Source: Aldrovandia affinis
Lineage: Eukaryota > Chordata > Actinopteri > Notacanthiformes > Halosauridae
Reading direction: 5' to 3'
NCBI GenBank assembly: GCA_029706075.1
Contig: JAINUG010000109.1
Coordinates: forward strand, 2,927,501-2,991,500
Length of the DNA: 64,000 bases
The notes under the pieces were generated by a model that saw only the letters and a program-made list of their open reading frames with translations, had not been told where the DNA came from and made no database searches. The position numbers were made by a program, and so were the translations under genes. Each line of letters starts with the position of its first letter. Position 1 is the first letter of the stretch. Shown here one piece after another: positions 60,117 to 63,645 of this stretch.

Positions 60117-61242
60117 CAGTCTACTTAAACAATAAATGGCTTAGGCATTGGCAAATCCTTATTATCTGAGAATCAATACAGGACAAAAATGCATAAACAT
60201 AGCTACGTCTCCATTAAAATATCACATTGTTTAGCATATTTACTTGGGAACACTGAACTACTACTCCTACTACTATGCAAAACACCCACCAAGACTTCAG
60301 TGTATTTTCAGGAGAAGTCGCATGACATGAACTGAGCATGCTCCACACATTGTGACACAAAACAATGATGACTTAACTAAAGATTTGCATTTTAATTCAA
60401 CTAGCATGTGGGATGTGTTTTGTGTGGAATTTTCCATTTGCTTTCACAAATTTTTTGTGTTTATTCCTGTTATTTCACATGCACTAGAATAAAAGTAGAA
60501 AAGGCCTAGCTTTTTGGGACATTGACATATTTTTATTTTTATGTGCCCAATGTTTGTAACCATGAGGCAACCTCAACTTCCTGAAGTCTTATGAATTAAA
60601 AATACTAATTGTAAACCTCACAAATGAGAACTGGAAGTGGTTACCTATTGTGACACCAAAAATGGGTGGAGCTACCATATGCTACAGAGTAACTCATTGA
60701 TTTGAACCATTGAATAATTGTGATTTGTTGTGAAGAGCAAAACCTTTTGATGAGTTCAAACAAGCCATTGATTGGCAGATAATTGTAGCTCCACCCATTT
60801 TTGATGTCACGGCACCTCGTTCTCCCATCACTATGGAAACGATGTGCCAACAAGGATTGTGACGTGTGTGCATTTTGTTTTTCCCCTTTGTTGTCTCAAA
60901 CCCACAGGTTTCACTTACTTCTATAAGGGGAAGGAGTACTGGAAGTTCAACAACCAGAAGCTGCGTGTGGAGCCGGGCTTCCCCAGGTCAATCCTGAAGG
61001 ACTTCATGGGCTGCGATGGGCTGCTGGACCCTGACAGGGACTGGCGCCCCCCGGAGGAGGATGTGGACATTGTCATCAAGCTGGACAACACGGCAGGAAC
61101 GGTGAAGGCAGTGGCCATCGTCATCCCCTGCATCCTGGCTCTGTGCCTGCTCGTGCTGGTGTACACAATCTTTCAGTTCAAGAGAATGGGCACATCCCGA
61201 CACATCCTGTACTGCAAACGCTCCATGCAGGAGTGGGTCTGA
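4172..61242 (+). CDS. mmp16: MMP16 (MT3-MMP), membrane-type matrix metalloproteinase, ten coding exons
   Basis: This is the whole coding span of a zinc endopeptidase anchored at the cell surface; the family cleaves extracellular matrix and activates pro-MMP2. Ten exons with consistent phases join to 605 codons once one surplus base in exon 6 is discounted; human MMP16 has 607. Domains in order: signal peptide about 1-34, prodomain with PRCGVPD (97-103), furin site RRRR (114-117), catalytic domain from Y118 with [11 protein letters not shown] (244-254) and Met-turn M262, proline-rich hinge about 289-338, hemopexin domain bounded by C341 and C530, transmembrane segment about 562-585, and cytoplasmic tail ending QEWV. 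The start MILLTF and the tail [14 protein letters not shown] match MMP16 rather than MMP14, MMP15 or MMP24. Exons: 4172-4297, 22645-22793, 26042-26164, 31435-31739, 42163-42324, 46031-46243, 54309-54447, 57104-57254, 57606-57721, 60908-61242. Paralogue a or b is undetermined. As printed, exon 6 contains a frameshift. Confidence 0.95.
5818..5850. repeat. (CA)n microsatellite
   Basis: A run of AC dinucleotides, about 15 units, in intron 1. Confidence 0.9.
6067..6100 (+). other. G-rich tract with G-quadruplex pattern
   Basis: Five runs of three or four G separated by single bases (GGGGAGGGGAGGGGTGGGG and onward) fit the G-quadruplex motif on the + strand. Function is not shown by the sequence. 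Confidence 0.6.
6255..6420 (+). repeat. Decayed tRNA-derived SINE
   Basis: AGTAGTCAGAGCTCCGC followed by GGTTGTGAGTTTGAGTTCC resembles A- and B-box spacing of a tRNA head. A T run and CATCCAGCTGTAG follow, as in the SINE body elsewhere in this window. It is strongly diverged. Confidence 0.45.
6463..6486. repeat. (AT)n microsatellite
   Basis: Short run of TA dinucleotides ending in ATACACAT. Confidence 0.85.
7616..7738 (+). repeat. Local direct duplication
   Basis: AACTATTTAACTATGC, GGGAAGCCA and CAAAACTTAATGTGAA each occur twice in the same order with a spacing of roughly 50-80 bp. This indicates an imperfect local duplication. Confidence 0.6.
10228..10720. repeat. CA-rich compound microsatellite
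   Basis: Nearly 500 bp of CACACA with interruptions such as GCATGC, AAATACATACAG and ATATATACAGCACA. Interspersed units of about 40 bp containing AATACATACAGCACAC suggest a higher-order repeat. Open frames here (His/Thr-rich forward, Cys/Val-rich reverse) are repeat artefacts. Confidence 0.92.
11580..11803 (+). repeat. hAT-like nonautonomous element, 5' piece
   Basis: GATTCAGTTGAAAATTGTGATT and the following 200 bp align with the left half of the 500-bp element at 58512-59011, including ACATTTTATGTGTG, GTTAAGATTACATAATTACACAC and AAGATCCTTC. A related right-half piece is at 20245-20430, after the BEL element. Confidence 0.65.
11915..12436 (-). repeat. BEL/Pao LTR, left copy (3' LTR of element)
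   Basis: It aligns over its length with 18090-18596: shared blocks include AAGAAACAAGCTACATGGCTG, AACTTCCCAAATATAACAA, GATGCAACCAAAGGC and CTTCCTGATTACAGATCACA. The inner edge is followed by CCCCACCTGG, a purine tract on the element strand, as expected beside a 3' LTR. Confidence 0.82.
12811..13302 (-). pseudogene. BEL/Pao integrase C-terminal fragment
   Basis: The reverse strand reads a 163-codon frame with [31 protein letters not shown] and [14 protein letters not shown]. This is the conserved C-terminal integrase region of Pao-type polyproteins. It is separated by stops from the upstream pol fragments at 13583-13783 and beyond. Confidence 0.85.
13583..14263 (-). pseudogene. BEL/Pao pol fragments (RNase H to integrase junction)
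   Basis: Short reverse frames include [20 protein letters not shown] and [20 protein letters not shown], the zinc-binding N-terminal part of Pao integrase. Adjoining frames with SPGPRF and CKVDKL are worn pol sequence. Several frameshifts are evident. Confidence 0.75.
14895..15272 (-). pseudogene. BEL/Pao reverse transcriptase fragment
   Basis: The reverse strand reads [20 protein letters not shown], then [20 protein letters not shown] and [20 protein letters not shown]. These motifs lie downstream of the polymerase active site in Pao-type RT. The frame spans 125 codons and is truncated at both ends by stops. Confidence 0.85.
15380..15815. repeat. Unclassified insertion inside BEL/Pao
   Basis: Low-GC, A-rich sequence interrupts the pol region, with BEL-like sequence recognisable on both sides (RT left, pol fragments right). 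It begins near AACCCAAGCGCAGATATGAG and ends near CAATGCCGCCCTGTG. Its family is not identified. Confidence 0.45.
16089..16214. mobile_element. Palindromic MITE inside BEL/Pao
   Basis: Two arms of about 50 bp are near-perfect inverted repeats (AGATCTACTGGGTGTGCAGG and its complement) around a short centre. TATAG occurs on both outer sides, consistent with a target duplication. It shares the AGGGGTG end with the MITE at 49861-50059. Confidence 0.8.
16529..17519 (-). pseudogene. BEL/Pao gag remnant with zinc knuckle
   Basis: Two reverse frames cover gag. The upstream one (17046-17519) reads [35 protein letters not shown] and [11 protein letters not shown]. The next (16529-16978) reads [13 protein letters not shown] and [14 protein letters not shown] followed by [11 protein letters not shown], a Pao-type cysteine/histidine nucleocapsid region. 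Stops separate the parts. Confidence 0.83.
18090..18596 (-). repeat. BEL/Pao LTR, right copy (5' LTR of element)
   Basis: It is similar to 11915-12436 with many substitutions and small indels, including a short extra segment near 18290-18330. On the element strand it starts TGAGTGTTCT and ends TTATGTCA. The divergence between the two LTRs points to an old insertion. Confidence 0.82.
18640..18990. repeat. Fragment of TTAA-flanked DNA element
   Basis: It matches the element at 52599-53350: CCTGAAGCTGGTTCATTTTA, TATCTATATCGTTAGCTACT, GATGAACT and CCATTCACTAACC-like blocks occur in the same order. The ends are not preserved. Confidence 0.7.
20245..20430 (+). repeat. hAT-like nonautonomous element, 3' piece
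   Basis: GGATTTTTGATTCCATTTTG, TGAAGTGTATTATAGTAATA and GATATAAATTGTAT followed by GAGGTACTTGCTGATACCCAG align with the right half of 58512-59011. The terminal CAGCCCTA is lost. Confidence 0.65.
20455..20830 (+). pseudogene. Non-LTR retrotransposon RT C-terminal remnant
   Basis: Conceptual reading gives [10 protein letters not shown], a stop, then VPHYKKD, and later [16 protein letters not shown]. This is the worn C-terminal region of a CR1/L2-like LINE reverse transcriptase. It ends with AGAGAGTTGTCAATGCATGGA, also present at 46995-47040. Confidence 0.7.
21203..21416 (-). repeat. tRNA-derived SINE (V-SINE-like), reverse
   Basis: Read on the reverse strand it starts GTGTAGTGTAATGG and has B-box GGTTCAATTCC, then CTTAACCTGAATTGC and ATATCCAGCTGTATAAATGG. 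It ends with the LINE-type tail TAAGTCGCTCTGGATAAGAC. It is the best preserved copy in the window. Confidence 0.85.
21950..22644. repeat. TG-rich array with embedded copies of the exon 2 acceptor
   Basis: About 690 bp dominated by TG dinucleotides. Within it, TCTCCTCAGGCCTGGCTG occurs at about 22351, 22527 and 22637; the last is the real exon 2 acceptor. The two upstream copies also share TAACAC before the pyrimidines and GGTTGTATAC after the exon-like bases. Frames read from here are repeat artefacts. Confidence 0.9.
22645..22793 (+). CDS. mmp16: mmp16 exon 2: prodomain
   Basis: The exon reads [20 protein letters not shown] and onward to LDKKTI. It is the peptidoglycan-binding-like prodomain fold of MMPs and closely matches human MMP16. 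It is 149 nt long, enters in phase 0, and ends after GA of a split Asp codon before donor GTGAGT. The acceptor TCTCCTCAG and the first nine exon bases also occur twice upstream (AG at 22357-22358 and 22533-22534) inside TG-rich DNA. The third copy, used here, is the only one followed by the conserved prodomain coding sequence. Confidence 0.94.
22941..23106 (+). repeat. Three-part minisatellite TCTCAAC / TCTCAGG / TCTCGG
   Basis: Roughly eleven copies of TCTCAAC (to 23015) are followed by ten exact copies of TCTCAGG (23016-23085), then about three copies of a 6-bp TCTCGG-like unit. The change of unit is abrupt at each boundary. Confidence 0.95.
23658..24268. mobile_element. MITE-like element with long inverted ends
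   Basis: The left end CCTGGGGGCCCACTGTGTGC and the right end, whose complement is CCTGGGGGCCCACTGTGTAT, form imperfect inverted repeats of about 45 bp. The 500-bp interior is AT-rich and noncoding. Confidence 0.7.
26042..26164 (+). CDS. mmp16: mmp16 exon 3: cysteine switch and furin site
   Basis: The exon encodes [13 protein letters not shown] and then the [12 protein letters not shown] junction. PRCGVPD is the cysteine switch whose thiol holds the active-site zinc in the zymogen. RRRR (residues 114-117) is a proprotein-convertase site, so activation probably occurs in the Golgi, as is established for membrane-type MMPs. The acceptor is CCCCACAG and the donor AG/GTGAGT. The exon is 123 nt long and completes the Asp codon split from exon 2. 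Confidence 0.94.
26375..26610 (-). pseudogene. Non-LTR retrotransposon RT C-terminal fragment
   Basis: The reverse strand reads [20 protein letters not shown], then [20 protein letters not shown] and FKSGPKD. This fits the end of a CR1/L2-type reverse transcriptase ORF (the LWNSLP motif). Only about 80 codons survive. Confidence 0.7.
30268..30475 (-). pseudogene. Tc1-like transposase fragment
   Basis: It shares CATCAAACCATTCAGTGACC, CATCCTGGAAGAGACT, CACTCAGAAT and GAGTGGACCTAAACCAT with 2575-2750, so it belongs to the same Tc1-like family. It is shorter and more diverged. Confidence 0.75.
30545..31345 (+). mobile_element. L2-like LINE, 3' end with RT C-terminus and tail
   Basis: The frame at 30537-31007 reads [40 protein letters not shown] and [13 protein letters not shown], the C-terminal RT region of fish L2-type LINEs. 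After a shift it continues [19 protein letters not shown] and stops. The noncoding end finishes with GTAAGTTGCTCTGGATAAGA and GCATCTGCTAAATGC, the tail also found on the SINEs. The element is 5'-truncated. Confidence 0.85.
31435..31739 (+). CDS. mmp16: mmp16 exon 4: first part of catalytic domain
   Basis: This 305-nt exon encodes [10 protein letters not shown] through LGNPNHDG. It contains the MT-MMP insertion around [11 protein letters not shown] (169-179), which is present in transmembrane MMPs and absent from most secreted ones. It also contains structural zinc and calcium ligands, including HGD (191-193), H206 and H219. The stretch from DVDITIIF to PNHDG is nearly identical to human MMP16. 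The acceptor follows CTCCCGCAG and the donor is GTGAGC. An L2-type LINE fragment ends about 90 bp upstream. Confidence 0.95.
32245..32880 (-). pseudogene. Tc1-like transposase N-terminal remnant
   Basis: The reverse strand reads [20 protein letters not shown], then [20 protein letters not shown] and [15 protein letters not shown]. This is the helix-turn-helix DNA-binding part of a Tc1 transposase. The right side (32780-32830) resembles a Tc1 end (GGGTATGAATAATTGTGATCC). The catalytic half is missing. Confidence 0.75.
33478..34760 (-). mobile_element. Non-LTR retrotransposon (LINE) RT remnant with 3' tail
   Basis: The reverse strand holds a long frame (33846-34820) reading [39 protein letters not shown] and SDDSAIVG, then [30 protein letters not shown] and a C-terminal region ending [17 protein letters not shown] and SDD are core RT motifs. 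The 5' half of the polymerase and any endonuclease are missing. The noncoding end carries TACTTTATTGATCCCCGAGG followed by a short TCAGAA repeat, typical of a LINE 3' terminus. The first ~25 codons of the open frame are probably flanking DNA. Confidence 0.88.
34833..34940 (-). repeat. LINE/SINE tail fragment
   Basis: Its complement contains GCTTTGGATAAAAGCATCTG and CCAAATTATTGTAATGTAATG, the tail type shared by SINEs here. A related piece is at 39268-39350. Confidence 0.6.
35570..35690. repeat. TGCTGCTCCAAAC tandem repeat
   Basis: Units of 10-20 bp built from CTGCTCCAAACTG and CCATGCTGC alternate over about 120 bp. Confidence 0.85.
36165..36535 (+). repeat. Fish SINE with (GAAT)n tail
   Basis: The head GTGGATAGCACTGTCGCC with GGGATCGATCC resembles a tRNA promoter. 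The long body includes GTTTGCATGTTCTCCCCGTG, CCTCCCACAGTCCAAAGACA and GGCGACCTGTCCAGGGTGTA, and it ends in GAATGAATGAATG. This body is a familiar high-copy repeat in teleost genomes. Confidence 0.8.
37317..37347. other. Perfect 13-bp hairpin
   Basis: AGCCCCTGCGTAC is followed by five bases (AGCTG) and its exact complement GTACGCAGGGGCT. The stem is GC-rich and has no mismatch. It lies deep in intron 4 and has no assigned role. Confidence 0.8.
37685..38095. repeat. Local duplication with SINE pieces
   Basis: CAGCTTCATTTGGTGTCC occurs at about 37688 and 37802, and GCATCCATTTTTC follows each. GGTGGTGCAGTGGATAGCAC at about 37875 is a SINE head, and GGATGGATGGATGG near 38080 fits a SINE tail. The segment is scrambled. 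Confidence 0.6.
39268..39350 (-). repeat. LINE/SINE tail fragment
   Basis: CATTTAACAGATGCTTTTAT and CCAAATGACTTA match the reverse of the tail at 34833-34940. Confidence 0.55.
39570..39953 (+). repeat. tRNA-derived SINE with poly(A) tail
   Basis: It begins GGCCTCCCGGGTGGTCTAGT, has a B-box-like GGGGTTAGATTCC, and ends CTACTAAATTGGGAGAAAAT before a 17-bp A run. The type is distinct from the other two SINE families here. A 129-codon open frame across it is incidental. Confidence 0.78.
40340..40412 (+). repeat. LINE/SINE tail fragment
   Basis: GTAAGTTGCTCTGCATAAGA then GCGTCTATTAAATACC, the tail shared with the L2-like LINE at 31290-31345. Confidence 0.7.
42005..42092 (+). repeat. L2-like LINE tail, 70 bp before exon 5
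   Basis: TACCATGTATTAATGCACAT then GTAAGTCGCTCTGGATAAGA and TGCTAAATGCTTAAAATGTC match the final 80 bp of the LINE at 30545-31345. It is an extremely 5'-truncated insertion. Confidence 0.8.
42163..42324 (+). CDS. mmp16: mmp16 exon 5: catalytic zinc site
   Basis: The exon encodes [20 protein letters not shown], then [13 protein letters not shown] through [20 protein letters not shown] (244-254) supplies the three zinc-binding histidines and the catalytic Glu245. M262 in TAIMAP is the Met-turn that defines metzincins. The acceptor is TCTCTGCAG. The donor is GTACGG, which departs from the GTRAGT consensus at +5. All key active-site residues are present. Confidence 0.95.
43235..43480. repeat. 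Purine-rich (GA)n tract
   Basis: About 245 bp made almost wholly of A and G (GAGAGAGGGAGGG, GGAAAGAGAGGAG). Such mirror-like purine tracts can adopt triplex structure, but no function is shown. Confidence 0.85.
43738..43792. repeat. (CT)n microsatellite
   Basis: About 24 CT units. Confidence 0.92.
44092..44200. repeat. Tc1-like transposon end fragment
   Basis: ACACTACTGGTCAAAAGTAG then AACACCCCCATTTTCTAG matches the terminal inverted repeat type of a fish Tc1 family. No transposase or opposite end follows; the sequence runs on toward a CT microsatellite. Confidence 0.65.
44269..44345. repeat. (TC)38 microsatellite
   Basis: 77 bp of uninterrupted TC dinucleotide. Confidence 0.95.
46031..46243 (+). 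CDS. mmp16: mmp16 exon 6: hinge and start of hemopexin domain, with apparent +1 frameshift
   Basis: The first part reads [22 protein letters not shown] in the frame set by exon 5. The last part reads [15 protein letters not shown] and then [20 protein letters not shown] in the next frame, the frame exon 7 needs. The shift falls at the C7 run 46091-46097; a C6 run would restore a continuous hinge. Read literally, translation stops at TGA 46114-46116 after about 316 residues, giving prodomain plus catalytic domain with no hemopexin or membrane anchor. C341 in NICDGG is the first Cys of the hemopexin disulfide. The donor is GTATGC. No alternative acceptor in the exon repairs the frame. A sequencing error in the homopolymer is likelier than a real allele. 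Confidence 0.88.
46511..46985 (-). mobile_element. L2-like LINE 3' end, reverse
   Basis: The complement begins in GCCTCCTCTGGCAAACTGAC, continues CCCCTTGGTGGTGGAATGAT, and ends in GTAAGTCGCTCTGGATAAGA, in the same order as 30950-31345. It belongs to the same family as the forward LINE in intron 3. Confidence 0.8.
46986..47110 (+). pseudogene. Short LINE RT C-terminal piece
   Basis: It reads [20 protein letters not shown] and FRSMLDAG, the C-terminal end of a LINE RT frame. It shares AGAGAGTTGTCAA with the remnant at 20455-20830. Confidence 0.65.
47771..47890. repeat. Half of a MITE
   Basis: CAGGGATCCCCAACTCTGGT, CCTGGAGAGCCACAGGGTGT and GCTGGTTCTTATTG resemble one arm of the inverted-repeat elements at 23658 and 49861. 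The opposite arm is absent. Confidence 0.55.
48296..48400. repeat. Impure (CT)n tract
   Basis: CT-rich with CCC and TTT interruptions. Confidence 0.8.
49526..49556. repeat. (GT)n microsatellite
   Basis: About 15 TG units. Confidence 0.9.
49861..50059. mobile_element. Palindromic MITE
   Basis: The left arm (CCAATCTTATCCGAGAAGGG onward) and right arm are inverted repeats of about 90 bp with few differences, including GTGCAGGCTTTTGTTCTAGC. TATAGG flanks both sides, suggesting a target duplication. No coding sequence. Confidence 0.85.
50494..52003 (-). mobile_element. Full-length Tc1-like transposon with broken transposase
   Basis: Both ends carry CACTGCTCAAAGAAATGAAG and the next 11 bases as a perfect 31-bp inverted repeat, flanked by TA on each side. 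That is the Tc1/mariner target duplication. The element is 1,510 bp. The reverse strand encodes a Tc1 transposase in several frames, so it cannot make an intact protein. With ends conserved, the DNA could be mobilised only by a transposase supplied elsewhere. Confidence 0.92.
50885..51706 (-). pseudogene. Tc1-like transposase pseudogene (frameshifted)
   Basis: From 51706 leftward: an N-terminal helix-turn-helix region ([30 protein letters not shown]). It ends near NWQVRHWR and resumes in another frame with [15 protein letters not shown], the first catalytic Asp. Then, in further frames, [33 protein letters not shown] (second Asp) and [11 protein letters not shown] (Glu). At least three frameshifts separate these parts. 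All three catalytic motifs can still be seen, consistent with a recent loss. Confidence 0.9.
52448..52598 (+). repeat. V-SINE-like SINE, left part, split by a TTAA insertion
   Basis: It contains GTGTAGTATAATAGTTAGGG, B-box GGTTCAATTCC, ACTTAACCTG and ATATCCAGCTGTATAGATAG. The element stops at GTTAA (52594-52598), and its tail resumes at 53351 with TTAAGAAGTGCTGACTGTG and TAAGTCACTGTGGATGAGAG. Confidence 0.82.
52599..53350. mobile_element. TTAA-flanked DNA element inserted in the SINE
   Basis: TTAA lies at 52595-52598 and 53351-53354. The ends, AGGCCTCTACATGCTTCTGC and the complement of the right end GACCTGTACATGCTCGAGCA, form an imperfect inverted repeat. TTAA duplication is the habit of piggyBac- and Kolobok-type transposons. 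No transposase is present. A LINE tail is nested at 52974-53135. Confidence 0.7.
52974..53135 (+). repeat. L2-like LINE tail nested in the TTAA element
   Basis: CAGGTATGGTATGCAGCTGC, GATCTCTTGCGCGAACTATG and GTTGCTCTGGATAAGAGCGT match 31203-31345 in order. Confidence 0.85.
53351..53420 (+). repeat. V-SINE-like SINE, right part
   Basis: This is the tail of the SINE that starts at 52448: GACTGTGTAAGTCACTGTGG and GTTTGCTAAATGCCTAAAAT. Confidence 0.75.
54012..54308 (+). repeat. Splice-acceptor minisatellite before exon 7
   Basis: A pyrimidine-rich CTCTCTCTCCTCAG then GACCAGTGTATCTGGAGGGG is repeated. Exon-like GACCA begins at 54028, 54080, 54132, 54160, 54206, 54257 and, for the true exon, 54309. 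Steps are 52, 52, 28, 46, 51 and 52 bp. The 54160 copy lacks the pyrimidine tract. The copy nearest exon 7 (GACCAGTGGTTCTGGAGGG) differs from the real exon start by one base over 19. The rest of each unit, GTCTAGTGATGAGC, is not in exon 7. Confidence 0.95.
54309..54447 (+). CDS. mmp16: mmp16 exon 7: hemopexin repeat
   Basis: The exon encodes [19 protein letters not shown] through [12 protein letters not shown], the hemopexin blade that begins with the typical WFWR motif. It is 139 nt long, enters in phase 0 and leaves in phase 1, with donor GTGAGA. The true acceptor is the last of seven related CTCAG sites. Only this copy continues into conserved MMP16 coding sequence. The upstream copies share roughly the first 19 exon bases with one to four changes and then diverge. 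Confidence 0.94.
54448..57103 (+). other. mmp16 intron 7 (2.7 kb)
   Basis: Bounded by GTGAGA and TTTTGCAG. No gene and no clearly recognised transposon are seen; a short (AT)n run lies near 56463-56475. Confidence 0.8.
57104..57254 (+). CDS. mmp16: mmp16 exon 8: hemopexin repeat
   Basis: The exon encodes [19 protein letters not shown] through [16 protein letters not shown], a hemopexin blade clearly related to the corresponding human MMP16 segment. It is 151 nt long with acceptor TTTTGCAG and donor GTGAGT. It ends after AG of the split Arg codon. Intron 8 that follows is short, 351 bp. Confidence 0.94.
57255..57605 (+). other. mmp16 intron 8 (351 bp)
   Basis: Bounded by GTGAGT and GGCGAAG. 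It contains a degenerate repeat of 40-50 bp units with GATGATGACATCACTGTTCTG-like cores (57340-57480). The acceptor end lacks a clean pyrimidine tract. Confidence 0.85.
57606..57721 (+). CDS. mmp16: mmp16 exon 9: hemopexin repeat
   Basis: The exon encodes [20 protein letters not shown] through GAFVDKANG, part of the hemopexin domain. It is 116 nt long. The acceptor TTTGGCGAAG is weak: purines lie directly before the AG and the pyrimidine tract is interrupted. The donor GTACGA is also weak. Reading through this donor would add 37 further codons and stop at 57835-57837, giving a form without a membrane anchor. The exon boundaries are fixed by protein similarity and phase. Confidence 0.92.
58512..59011. 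mobile_element. hAT-like nonautonomous element (500 bp)
   Basis: The ends are TAGGGCTG and CAGCCCTA, an 8-bp perfect inverted repeat. They are flanked by GTCGTCAA (58504-58511) and GTCGTCAC (59012-59019), an 8-bp target duplication with one mismatch. Eight-base duplications and TAGGGCTG ends are typical of hAT elements. No transposase. Confidence 0.82.
59550..59785. repeat. Minisatellite with AACAGAACCA core
   Basis: ACAAACAGAACCA or GCAAACAGAACCA recurs about every 27-36 bp, at least seven times, followed alternately by GGGCGAGAATGCTCCGAT and CAGAACCTCCGATGG variants. Confidence 0.88.
60022..60115. repeat. (CA)n microsatellite
   Basis: About 90 bp of CA with one GCA interruption near the left end; the pure run is close to 40 units. 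Confidence 0.95.
60908..61242 (+). CDS. mmp16: mmp16 exon 10: last hemopexin blade, transmembrane segment, cytoplasmic tail
   Basis: The exon encodes [20 protein letters not shown], then MGCDG with the closing hemopexin cysteine (C530). An acidic stalk ([13 protein letters not shown]) follows, then the hydrophobic transmembrane segment [19 protein letters not shown]. The 20-residue tail is [20 protein letters not shown] and ends at TGA 61240-61242. The acceptor is CCCACAG. The tail cysteine and C-terminal EWV are typical of transmembrane MT-MMPs; the exact tail identifies MMP16. Confidence 0.96.
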
Positions 61243-61712
61243 TCTTGCCCCCCAACCTTCCCCACCCCCCCGGTGAGGCATGTCCACCTGCAGGTGTGAC
61301 CTCCCCCCACCACCCCTCTTCGTTTTGAAAAGGAGGGGGTGCTGGCCTTTGCCTCCACCCCCAAACATCACCCTTCCCCACACTTGAGATGGGAGAGGCT
61401 AATTGCCTCCTTCCCGACACCTGAACACTGCACCTGTGCAGCAGGGAACGGGTTTCAGCTTGGACTCTTCCCACAATGCTCTGCGGCGTCTCTAACATCA
61501 GGACTTTCTGCTGGCTGGGAGAAGGTCTTACTCAACCTGCACGCTAAAAAATAAGCACTAGCTAAAATCGCTAGTTAGCAAGATATAATTTCAAATTATT
61601 TAATTTTTTTTTCATCTTAAATTTTTTTTCAATAATTTATTATATACGTTTTATCCTTTTTTTAATCCCTTTAACCATCTTACTTCTTTAGACAATTCAC
61701 ACACCCTTACCA

Positions 61713-61718
61713 AATAAA
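61713..61718 (+). terminator. Candidate poly(A) signal AATAAA
   Basis: First AATAAA after the stop codon, 471 bp downstream, in AT-rich sequence with T-rich DNA following. Confidence 0.4.
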
Positions 61719-62624
61719 ACCTTTGTCTCCAAAGAAGTTTTTTATTTTATTTAGATTTTATCAATCACTGTTTATTATTTTTCTTTTTCATTATTTATTT
61801 CCATCTTTCTTTCCTCTCTTGATCCTGATTGGGGGTCAAGCACTCTGACTGTTCTGGCAGTCTGTCTCTAAACAGGGGCCAAAATTCTTTGCAATATTTT
61901 TAACCGCCTTAATTATAGATTGGGTTTTTATCTCTTTCTTTATATTTTTTTCCCCCTTGTATGCCGCTTTGTCTGTTTTGTTTGTTGAGTGAGCCAGTGC
62001 GGTGGGACACGTATTTAGACATAGCAGCCTTGCCCCTTCTGTCACCACTGATTTATAGACTTCGGTTGGTGTCTTCCGAAGTTTTCCGAGGGCCACGGCG
62101 CGAGTCAGCGGAGCCGAGGACAAAGAGACGCCTGGCCGTATTTAAAGGGAAATATAACAGGGAGCTGCGTTCCATGTCCGAGAGATCAACCAAGACTATG
62201 TGATCAAACATAACTACTGGCTGCTGGACTCTATCAGTGAGAAACACAAGGTTATAAGGGAAAGGACAAAAATGTGAAACTGTTTGTGAACGGACAATTG
62301 TGTTCCCACTCTCCCTCACCTCCTTCGTCAGTGGTCCGAGCGTCGTTCCAAAACCCATGTTTTACTGTGACATCGCCTGGACTTGTGCCATTCTGGACCT
62401 TTTAAAGGATGTCTTTTGTCTTTTTTTCCCCAAGTTTCTCCGGGTCACCTGGTCAGGACACATCTTTGGCAGTGACGTCGGTTTTGACCTGGGAGCCGCG
62501 GCAAACATTTTTCCCCATCAGTGCTCACTAGCTTCCTGTTCCATTCGGACTCGGCTTCACTTGACCTACTGTTGCATTGACAAATGAATGAATTAAACAT
62601 TTACAGGATAACAACAAAGGACAA

Positions 62625-62630
62625 AATAAA
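62625..62630 (+). terminator. Candidate poly(A) signal AATAAA
   Basis: AATAAA in an A-rich context, 1.4 kb after the stop codon. Confidence 0.35.
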
Positions 62631-63294
62631 GAAGAGGAAGTGAAACTTTGAGAAGCATTTGCGAAATGTTTGAAAACGTCATCACCAACCTCGGACTACC
62701 GCTCAGGCCTCGAGGCAGGCCTCTTGTTTCCCAAATATTCAGCGTTCCTCCTTTCTCTTTGCCCCTCTTCTTTTGATTTTCCTGGTACAGTTTATTAAAA
62801 GAAAAATAAGTTGCAATGAAACCTCACCATTGAAGTGGTACATTGGATCATCTCAAATGGGGGCAGAGCTCGGACTTTGGGCTCACCCTGCTGCTGTCTA
62901 ACAGGGCCCCTGGTTTGAGTGACAACTGTCCCGATTCTTCATATCAGTTTCCGGTTGCTATGGCAGCATCCCCCTCGGAGACTCTGAACAGCCTCTGTGT
63001 TGTGATTGGCTGGGGCGGTGGGTGTGTGGGGGGGGGTGCGAGGCGTGGCCTTTAATCAGAAATGAATGAACGCAGTTCCATCAGCACATGACTAAAATGC
63101 CTTGAACCTCGTTTGCGTATTGTATCATATGTATGTACTGTAGAGGTTGTGAACAGTTAAGGAGAATCTATCAGTCACATTTAACATTATCTTGAATATG
63201 TATGGGCAGTCTTTCCTGTGGGCTCTCTGACCTATTGGCACTGTGAGTGGCTGTACTGTATGTTATTCGCCTCTCTCTAGGGAAAAAAAAGATG

Positions 63295-63300
63295 AATAAA
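63295..63300 (+). terminator. Candidate poly(A) signal AATAAA
   Basis: AATAAA 2.1 kb after the stop codon; a GT- and T-rich stretch follows about 70-120 bp later. Confidence 0.35.
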
Positions 63301-63639
63301 CCCATCCTGTGCCGATCATATCTTTCCCAGGCAACAGGAGACAGATTGTGTTGTGCTCACTTTAAAGTAAGGGGTGTTCTTTATGTGTTTTCTTTTCCTT
63401 CTGTTTTTTTTTTTTTTTTTTTTAAACAATCAGGAAAGCTGTTGCTTTTCGATGTACGTCCATCACTCCTGAATCACACATAGATGTGATTTGCATCATG
63501 TTGCGTAAGTGATACCGACTACTTAAAATGTTACTTCAAAGGGAAAGGATCAGGGAATTTTAGCATCGTTCTTTTCCTAATGTGATCAGTAACAGGAAGC
63601 TGTCATCAGTAACAGGAATCTGTTTCGGTTTACACTGCT

Positions 63640-63645
63640 AATAAA
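63640..63645 (+). terminator. Candidate poly(A) signal AATAAA
   Basis: AATAAA in GCTAATAAAGCC, 2.4 kb after the stop codon. Confidence 0.3.

Larger units (their letters stand above)
57722..60907 (+). other. mmp16 intron 9 (3.2 kb)
   Basis: Bounded by GTACGA and CCCACAG. It contains a hAT-like element, a minisatellite and a long CA run. Stretches 57840-58500, 59020-59540 and 60120-60900 show no gene. Confidence 0.85.
61243..63645 (+). other. mmp16 3' UTR and downstream DNA
   Basis: Follows the stop codon without a splice signal that must be used. The first 300 bp are C-rich, then AT-rich from 61560 to 61800. Several AATAAA signals occur, so the end of the transcript is uncertain. No other coding exon is recognised in this interval. 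Confidence 0.6.

Noticed and set aside
60844-60907. Start of a separate short gene at 60844
   Set aside because: The open frame merely enters exon 10 from the intron; the CCCACAG acceptor and phase place it within mmp16.
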